From assembly GCF_900101025.1 (NCBI RefSeq), contig NZ_FMUH01000004.1, positions 186,001-250,000 on the forward strand: DNA of 64,000 nt. Reading direction: 5' to 3'. Source of the stretch: Klenkia marina (GTDB lineage Bacteria; Actinomycetota; Actinomycetes; Mycobacteriales; Geodermatophilaceae). The notes under the pieces are model-generated. The model made no database searches. It was not told the DNA's origin and saw nothing but the letters and a program-made list of their open reading frames with translations. The position numbers were made by a program, and so were the translations under genes. Of the stretch, positions 59,702 to 64,000 are shown piece by piece; the stretch's first letter is position 1, and each line of letters opens with the position of its first letter.

Positions 59702-59707
59702 TAGGGT
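59702..59707 (+). promoter_or_regulatory. -10 box (TAGGGT) upstream of the enoyl-CoA hydratase gene
   Basis: The same hexamer as in the leaderless promoters, but here a leader of about 30 nt follows, containing GGAGG 7 nt before the ATG. Confidence 0.5.
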
Positions 59708-59743
59708 CGGCGAAGACCCATCGACGACGCTGGAGGACGACGC

Positions 59744-60529
59744 ATGGCCGAGCCGGAGTTCGTGACGCTGCAGGTCGAGGACGGCGTGGGCACCATCCGC
59801 CTGGACCGCCCGAAGATGAACGCGATCGACGAGCAGCTGCACTGGGAGGTCCGCGCCGCTGCGCAGGAGGCCGGCAGCCGGGCCGACGTCCGGGCCGTGG
59901 TCGTCTACGGCGGTGAGCGGGTGTTCGCCGCCGGCGCCGACATCAAGGCCATGTCCCAGCTCACGGGCTCGTCGATGGTGGCGTGGGGCCGGGAGCTCAC
60001 CAGCTCGTTCCGCGAGGTCGCCCGGGTGCCCAAGCCGGTCATCGCCGCGATCACCGGCTACGCGCTGGGCGGTGGCTACGAGCTGGCGCTGTGCGCAGAT
60101 TTCCGGGTCATGGGCGAGTCGGCCAAGGTCGGGCAGCCCGAGATCCTGCTCGGCGTCATCCCGGGTGCCGGCGGCACGCAGCGGCTGGCCCGCCTCGTCG
60201 GCCCGGCGAAGGCCAAGGACCTCGTCTTCACCGGCCGGCACGTCGGCGCCGAGGAGGCCCTCGAGCTCGGTCTGGTCGACGCCGTCGTCCCCGACGACCA
60301 GGTCTACGCCGCCAGCGTCGCCATGGCCCGCAAGTTCGCCGCCGGCCCGCCGCTGGCGATGGCCGCGGCCAAGCGGGCGATCGACGAGGGCCTCGACGGC
60401 ACCCTGGACCACGGCCTGGCCCTGGAGAGCGAGCTGTTCGCCGGGCTGTTCGACACCGAGGACCAGAAGACCGGCATGGCCTCCTTCCTCGCCGAGGGGC
60501 CGGGCAAGGCCACCTTCACCGGTCGATGA
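59744..60529 (+). CDS. Enoyl-CoA hydratase
   Basis: This 261-residue crotonase has both catalytic glutamates: E113 in [14 protein letters not shown] and E133 in [20 protein letters not shown]. The oxyanion loop is [11 protein letters not shown]. It should hydrate short-chain enoyl-CoA in beta-oxidation, for example crotonyl-CoA to 3-hydroxybutyryl-CoA, which the dehydrogenase at 24678 could use. It ends 10 nt before the next gene, so the pair is probably an operon. Confidence 0.92.
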   Translation: MAEPEFVTLQVEDGVGTIRLDRPKMNAIDEQLHWEVRAAAQEAGSRADVRAVVVYGGERVFAAGADIKAMSQLTGSSMVAWGRELTSSFREVARVPKPVIAAITGYALGGGYELALCADFRVMGESAKVGQPEILLGVIPGAGGTQRLARLVGPAKAKDLVFTGRHVGAEEALELGLVDAVVPDDQVYAASVAMARKFAAGPPLAMAAAKRAIDEGLDGTLDHGLALESELFAGLFDTEDQKTGMASFLAEGPGKATFTGR

Positions 60530-60539
60530 GCGAGCGCCG

Positions 60540-61652
60540 ATGAGCGACCGGCCCGCCCAGCTGGACCGCTGCGACGAGGCCGGGCGGGCCTGGGTCGAGC
60601 GCGCCGTCGCGCTGGTCGAGGCCGACGCCCGGCGCAGCGCCGACACCCACCTGCTGGTCTACCCGCTGCCGCCGGAGTGGGGCGTGCAGCTCTACCTCAA
60701 GGACGAGTCGACCCACCCCACGGGCAGCCTCAAGCACCGGCTGGCCCGCTCGCTGTTCCTGCATGCGCTGTGCTCGGGGTGGATCGGTGCGGGCTCGACC
60801 GTGGTGGAGGCCTCGAGCGGGTCGACGGCGGTCAGCGAGGCCTACTTCGCCCGCATGCTCGGCCTGCCCTTCGTCGCCGTCATGCCGGCCTCGACGAGCC
60901 CGGAGAAGATCGCCCTCATCGAGTTCCACGGCGGCCGGTGCCACCTGGTCGCCGACGCGGGCACGGTCTACGACGAGGCCCGCAGGATCGCCACCGAGAC
61001 CGGCGGGCACTACCTGGACCAGTTCACCCACGCCGAGCGGGCCACCGACTGGCGGGGCAACAACAACATCGCCGAGTCGGTGTTCGAGCAGCTGGCCGCC
61101 GAGGAGCACCCGGTGCCCGACTGGGTGGTCGTGGGCGCCGGCACCGGTGGCACCAGCGCGACCATCGGCCGCTACCTGCGCTACCGCCGGCTGCCCACCC
61201 GGCTGGCCGTCGTCGACCCCGAGGGCTCGGCGTTCTTCCCCGGCTGGCGGGACGGCGACCCCGCGGCGACCGGCCGGCCCTCGCGCATCGAGGGCATCGG
61301 CCGCCCGCGGGTCGAGCCCTCGTTCGTGCCCACGATCGTCGACCGCATGTTCTGCGTGCCCGACGCCGCCTCGGTCGCGGCGATGCGGCACCTGGAGGTC
61401 GCCACCGGACGCCGGGCCGGTGGCTCCACCGGCACCAACCTCTGGGGTGCCTTCCAGCTGGTCGCCGAGATGGTCGCGGCCGGACGGCGGGGGAGCGTGG
61501 TCACGCTGCTGTGCGACGGCGGCGAGCGGTACGCCCACACCTACTACTCCGACGCCTGGCTGGCCCACCAGGGCATGGACCTCGACCCGTACCGCCGCAC
61601 CCTCGAGCGGTTCGCGGTCAGTGGTGACTGGTCTCACTCGGAACCGGTCTGA
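60540..61652 (+). CDS. PLP-dependent L-cysteine desulfhydrase, Cds1-like
   Basis: This 370-residue fold-type II PLP enzyme has the Schiff-base lysine K65 in [19 protein letters not shown], the substrate loop [15 protein letters not shown], the [19 protein letters not shown] block and the phosphate-binding [14 protein letters not shown]. These match mycobacterial Cds1 (Rv3684), which degrades cysteine to sulfide, pyruvate and ammonia, rather than cysteine synthases, although annotations often say cysteine synthase. ATG was chosen; an ATG 14 nt upstream opens only a five-codon frame. The junction contains a small duplication (cgatgagcga twice). Confidence 0.85.
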   Translation: MSDRPAQLDRCDEAGRAWVERAVALVEADARRSADTHLLVYPLPPEWGVQLYLKDESTHPTGSLKHRLARSLFLHALCSGWIGAGSTVVEASSGSTAVSEAYFARMLGLPFVAVMPASTSPEKIALIEFHGGRCHLVADAGTVYDEARRIATETGGHYLDQFTHAERATDWRGNNNIAESVFEQLAAEEHPVPDWVVVGAGTGGTSATIGRYLRYRRLPTRLAVVDPEGSAFFPGWRDGDPAATGRPSRIEGIGRPRVEPSFVPTIVDRMFCVPDAASVAAMRHLEVATGRRAGGSTGTNLWGAFQLVAEMVAAGRRGSVVTLLCDGGERYAHTYYSDAWLAHQGMDLDPYRRTLERFAVSGDWSHSEPV

Positions 61653-61662
61653 CGGGTCCACG

Positions 61663-61676
61663 TTACCCACGAGTAA
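61663..61676 (+). promoter_or_regulatory. TTAC-N6-GTAA palindrome (operator) at the etfBA promoter
   Basis: TTACCCACGAGTAA is extended on both sides to 9-bp perfect arms (CCACGTTAC and GTAACGTGG, 61658-61681). Its right arm contains TAACGT, a plausible -10 box for etfB with a leader of about 55 nt. It matches the site before the 3-hydroxyacyl-CoA dehydrogenase gene. Confidence 0.65.
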
Positions 61677-61740
61677 CGTGGACGATCAGTGCGTGTGCGG
61701 GCCCCGCGCCCGCAACCCCGAGACCACCCGCGGAGGTGCG

Positions 61741-62520
61741 ATGAACATCGTCGTTCTTGTGAAGCAGGTCCCCGACTCCGGCAGCGAGCGTGCGCTGGAC
61801 AGCTCGGACAACACCGTCGCCCGTGCCAGCGCCGACAACGTCATCAACGAGATGGACGAGTACGCCATCGAGGAGGCGCTGACGGTCAAGGAGTCGCAGG
61901 GCGGTGAGGTCACCGTGCTGACCGTCGGCCCCGCCGGCGCCACCGACGCCATCCGCAAGGCCCTGTCGATGGGTGCGGACAAGGCCGTGCACGTCACCGA
62001 CGACGCGATCCACGGGTCGTGCGCGGTGCAGACCTCGGCGGTCATCGCCGCGGCGCTGGCGCAGATGGAGTACGACCTGGTGATCTGCGGCGCCGAGTCC
62101 ACCGACGGCCAGGTCTCGGTCATGCCGGCCCTGCTGAGCGAGCGCCTGGGCGTCCCGCACCTGTCCGGTGCCCGCAAGCTCACCGTCGAGGGGTCCACCC
62201 TCAAGGTCGAGCGGCAGACCGACGGCGGCTTCTGGGCCCTCGAGGCGCAGACGCCGGCCATCGTCAGCACCTGGGACACCATCAACGAGCCGCGCTACCC
62301 CTCCTTCAAGGGGATCATGGCCGCCAAGAAGAAGCCGGTGGAGACCAAGTCGCTGGCCGACCTGGGCGTCGACGCAGGCTCCGTGGGCCTGGCCACCGCC
62401 ACCAGCCAGGTGCTCGACTTCGCCGGCCGCCCGCCCAAGGGCGAGGGCGTGAAGGTCACCGACGAGGGCGACGGCGCCGAGAAGCTGGTCGGCTACCTGG
62501 CCGCCCAGAAGATCGTCTGA
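61741..62520 (+). CDS. etfB: Electron transfer flavoprotein beta subunit
   Basis: Together with EtfA this accepts electrons from acyl-CoA dehydrogenases. The protein has 259 residues: MNIVVLVKQVPDSGSERALD, INEMDEYAIEEALTVKE, a VICGAESTDGQVSVMPALLSERLGVP block that fits the AMP/partner-binding region, and a C-terminal IMAAKKKPVETKSLADL that reaches over the alpha subunit. ATG follows CGGAGG. etfA follows after 33 nt. Confidence 0.96.
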   Translation: MNIVVLVKQVPDSGSERALDSSDNTVARASADNVINEMDEYAIEEALTVKESQGGEVTVLTVGPAGATDAIRKALSMGADKAVHVTDDAIHGSCAVQTSAVIAAALAQMEYDLVICGAESTDGQVSVMPALLSERLGVPHLSGARKLTVEGSTLKVERQTDGGFWALEAQTPAIVSTWDTINEPRYPSFKGIMAAKKKPVETKSLADLGVDAGSVGLATATSQVLDFAGRPPKGEGVKVTDEGDGAEKLVGYLAAQKIV

Positions 62521-62553
62521 CCCCGACCAGCGACGAAGGAGAGAAGAAGAGCA

Positions 62554-63516
62554 ATGGCTGAAGTCCTGGTCCTGGTCGAGGTCGCCCCCGACGGCTCCGG
62601 TGTCCGCAAGACCACCCTCGAGGCGCTCACCGCCGCCCGTGCGCTCGGCGAGCCCTCGGCCGTCGTCCTCGGTGCGCCCGGCACCGCGGCGACGGTGAAG
62701 GACGCCCTCGCCGAGTACGGCGCCGCCAAGGTCTACGTCGGCGAGTCCGACGAGATCGACGCCTACCTGGTGGCCCCCAAGGCCGAGGTGCTGGCGCAGC
62801 TGGTGGCGGACAAGGCCCCGGCCGCCGTGGTCATCCCCTCCACGCCCGAGGGCAAGGAGGTCGCCGGTCGCCTGGCGATCAAGACCGGCTCGGGGTTCCT
62901 GACCGACGTCACCGAGATCGCCGCCGACGGCACCGCCACCCAGGTGGCCTTCGCCGGCGCGACCATCGTGCACTCGAAGGTCACCACCGGTACCCCGATC
63001 TACACCCTGCGCGGCAACTCCGTCACTCCCGAGCCCGCGGCCGGCGCGGCCGAGGAGGAGGCCATCACGGTCTCGATCTCCGACGCCGCCAAGCAGACCC
63101 GCGTGGTCGACCGGGTGGTCGAGCAGAAGTCCGACCGCCCCGAGCTCACCGAGGCCGCCATCGTGGTCTCCGGTGGCCGTGGCGTGGCCTCGGCGGAGAA
63201 CTTCTCCGTCATCGAGGGCCTGGCCGACTCCCTCGGCGCGGCCGTCGGCGCCTCGCGCGCGGCGGTCGACTCGGGCTTCTACCCGCACTCGTTCCAGGTC
63301 GGGCAGACCGGCAAGACGGTGTCGCCGCAGCTCTACATCGCGGTGGGCATCTCCGGGGCGATCCAGCACCGGGCCGGCATGCAGACCTCGAAGAACATCG
63401 TCGCGGTCAACAAGGACCCCGAGGCGCCGATCTTCGAGCTGGCCGACTTCGGCGTCGTGGGCGACCTGAACACCGTCGTCCCCGCCGCGACGCAGCAGAT
63501 CACCGCGCGCAAATAG
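62554..63516 (+). CDS. etfA: Electron transfer flavoprotein alpha subunit
   Basis: The protein has 320 residues and carries FAD. The C-terminal FAD domain has the family motifs [58 protein letters not shown] and [23 protein letters not shown] follows GGAGAGAAGAGC. Electrons would go on to an ETF:quinone oxidoreductase encoded elsewhere. A stop-linked repeat and a strong hairpin follow the stop. Confidence 0.96.
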   Translation: MAEVLVLVEVAPDGSGVRKTTLEALTAARALGEPSAVVLGAPGTAATVKDALAEYGAAKVYVGESDEIDAYLVAPKAEVLAQLVADKAPAAVVIPSTPEGKEVAGRLAIKTGSGFLTDVTEIAADGTATQVAFAGATIVHSKVTTGTPIYTLRGNSVTPEPAAGAAEEEAITVSISDAAKQTRVVDRVVEQKSDRPELTEAAIVVSGGRGVASAENFSVIEGLADSLGAAVGASRAAVDSGFYPHSFQVGQTGKTVSPQLYIAVGISGAIQHRAGMQTSKNIVAVNKDPEAPIFELADFGVVGDLNTVVPAATQQITARK

Positions 63517-63518
63517 GA

Positions 63519-63585
63519 GAAGGACCCCCTCGCCCCCCAGACCACGCTCCGCGCGGCCCGGGACCCTGCGAGGGGGCCGTTCCAG
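63519..63585 (+). repeat. Stop-codon-linked stem-loop repeat, copy 4
   Basis: It starts two bases after the etfA stop in the same orientation: GAAGGACCCCCTCGC, a variable centre, then GGGACCCTGCGAGGGGGCCG and TTCCAG. The outer stem is the same perfect 9-bp pair as in copy 2, while the centre differs at many positions. Confidence 0.8.
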
Positions 63586-63595
63586 CGAGTCACGG

Positions 63596-63635
63596 GTCCG
63601 TCCTGGTTCACCGGCACCGGTGAGCCAGGACGGAC
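63596..63635 (+). terminator. Strong hairpin after etfA
   Basis: Two 19-nt arms starting GTCCGTCCTGG pair with one U-G wobble around a CA loop and are followed by TTCT. It shares GTCCGTCCT/AGGACGGAC with the palindrome at 38347. Likely terminator of the etfBA transcript. Confidence 0.75.
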
Positions 63636-63672
63636 TTCTGCGTTCCGGGCCGCACCGGACGACGATGGGCCG

Positions 63673-64000
63673 GTGCTGCTCGCCGACGTCGTGTCCACCT
63701 CCGCCGCGGTCGGCGCCACCCGCGCCCGGACGGCGAAGAGCGCCGCGGTGGCCCAGCTGCTCCGTGCAGCCGCCCCCGACGAGGTCGGCCCGGTCACCGC
63801 GTGGCTCTCGGGTGCCCCGCGCCAGGGCAAGCTCGGCGCCGGCTGGCGCACCCTGTCCGGCGTCGACGCCCCGCCCGCCGCCGAGCCCACCCTCGCCGTC
63901 GTCGCCGTCGAGACCGCGCTCGACGAGCTCGCCGCCGTCTCCGGCGCCGGCTCCACGGCCCGTCGCGGCGGGCTGCTGGCCGACCTGTTCGGCGCCGCCA
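63673..64000 (+). CDS. ATP-dependent DNA ligase, N-terminal part (LigB-like)
   Basis: The frame is open to the right window edge; about 109 residues are visible. [20 protein letters not shown], then [20 protein letters not shown] and [16 protein letters not shown], match the N-terminal helical domain of actinobacterial ATP-dependent ligases such as M. tuberculosis LigB (Rv3062, from memory). The catalytic KYDG motif lies beyond the window. GTG start with no ribosome binding site; GACGAT 6 nt upstream is a poor -10 box. Confidence 0.85.
   Translation, partial: MLLADVVSTSAAVGATRARTAKSAAVAQLLRAAAPDEVGPVTAWLSGAPRQGKLGAGWRTLSGVDAPPAAEPTLAVVAVETALDELAAVSGAGSTARRGGLLADLFGAA

Noticed and set aside
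60526-60543. Five-codon frame MSERR at the ech/cds1 junction
   Set aside because: It arises from the small cgatgagcga duplication. The next ATG, 14 nt on, opens the real gene.

Overview
The window is very GC-rich DNA from an actinobacterium. Gene starts are often GTG, junctions of the GTGA/ATGA type are common, and several promoters appear leaderless. Gene order follows, from memory, the mycobacterial stretch Rv1301-Rv1328: sua5, wecA, atp operon, DUF2550, PduO, murA, nucS, epimerase, thiolase, thioredoxin/TPR protein, glgB, glgE, glgP. The FilP-like gene beside the epimerase recalls Streptomyces. A member of the Geodermatophilales or a close relative is my guess; nothing in the window proves it.

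Layout. 1-9443: end of sua5, wecA, two small AtpI-like membrane proteins and atpB-E-F-H-A-G-D. A strong hairpin follows atpD. 9527-14965: a DMT-type transporter divergent from a five-gene, translationally coupled glycan operon (GT-C mannosyltransferase-like, GT2, ChbG/YdjC deacetylase, methyltransferase, NAD-epimerase). It separates atpD from atpC, which lies at 15502 after a small unknown gene. 15928-18603: DUF2550, cobalamin adenosyltransferase divergent from murA, and a small membrane protein. 18702-26772: ethylmalonyl-CoA mutase, DUF2071, a divergent enoyl-CoA hydratase homologue, a dicarboxylate symporter, NucS, a duplicated 3-hydroxyacyl-CoA dehydrogenase and a zinc-ribbon protein. 26766-31538 (minus): sortase F, a DUF4397 protein, a polytopic membrane protein and a FilP-like coiled coil. 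31600-38306: crotonyl-CoA carboxylase/reductase, epimerase, hydrolase, thiolase, MeaB and an FAD oxidoreductase. 38404-41801: NlpC/P60 protein, thioredoxin/TPR protein, zinc metallopeptidase lipoprotein. 41901-58831: the GlgE alpha-glucan pathway (glgE-treS-mak-glgB) divergent from glgP, then FHA protein, cstA-ybdD, a decayed racemase-like gene and glgX. 58900-64000: orphan ABC ATPase, enoyl-CoA hydratase, cysteine desulfhydrase, etfBA and the start of an ATP-dependent DNA ligase.

Three themes link the genes. First, acyl-CoA metabolism (thiolase, hydroxyacyl-CoA dehydrogenase, hydratases, Ccr, epimerase, Ecm, MeaB, PduO, Etf) is spread over the window, but four of its promoters carry the same 14-bp palindrome, TTAC-N6-GTAA/G, suggesting one regulon. 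Second, trehalose is converted through maltose and maltose-1-phosphate to branched alpha-glucan, with GlgP and GlgX for breakdown. Third, the operon inside the ATP synthase locus has the parts expected for making, deacetylating and transferring a polyprenyl-phosphate-linked hexosamine.

Two non-coding patterns stand out. A stem-loop element of about 66-77 bp occurs four times, each time 1-3 nt after a stop codon and in the orientation of that gene, with compensatory changes in its stem. TANNNT -10 boxes sit 6-8 nt before the start codon of ten genes, predicting leaderless mRNAs.
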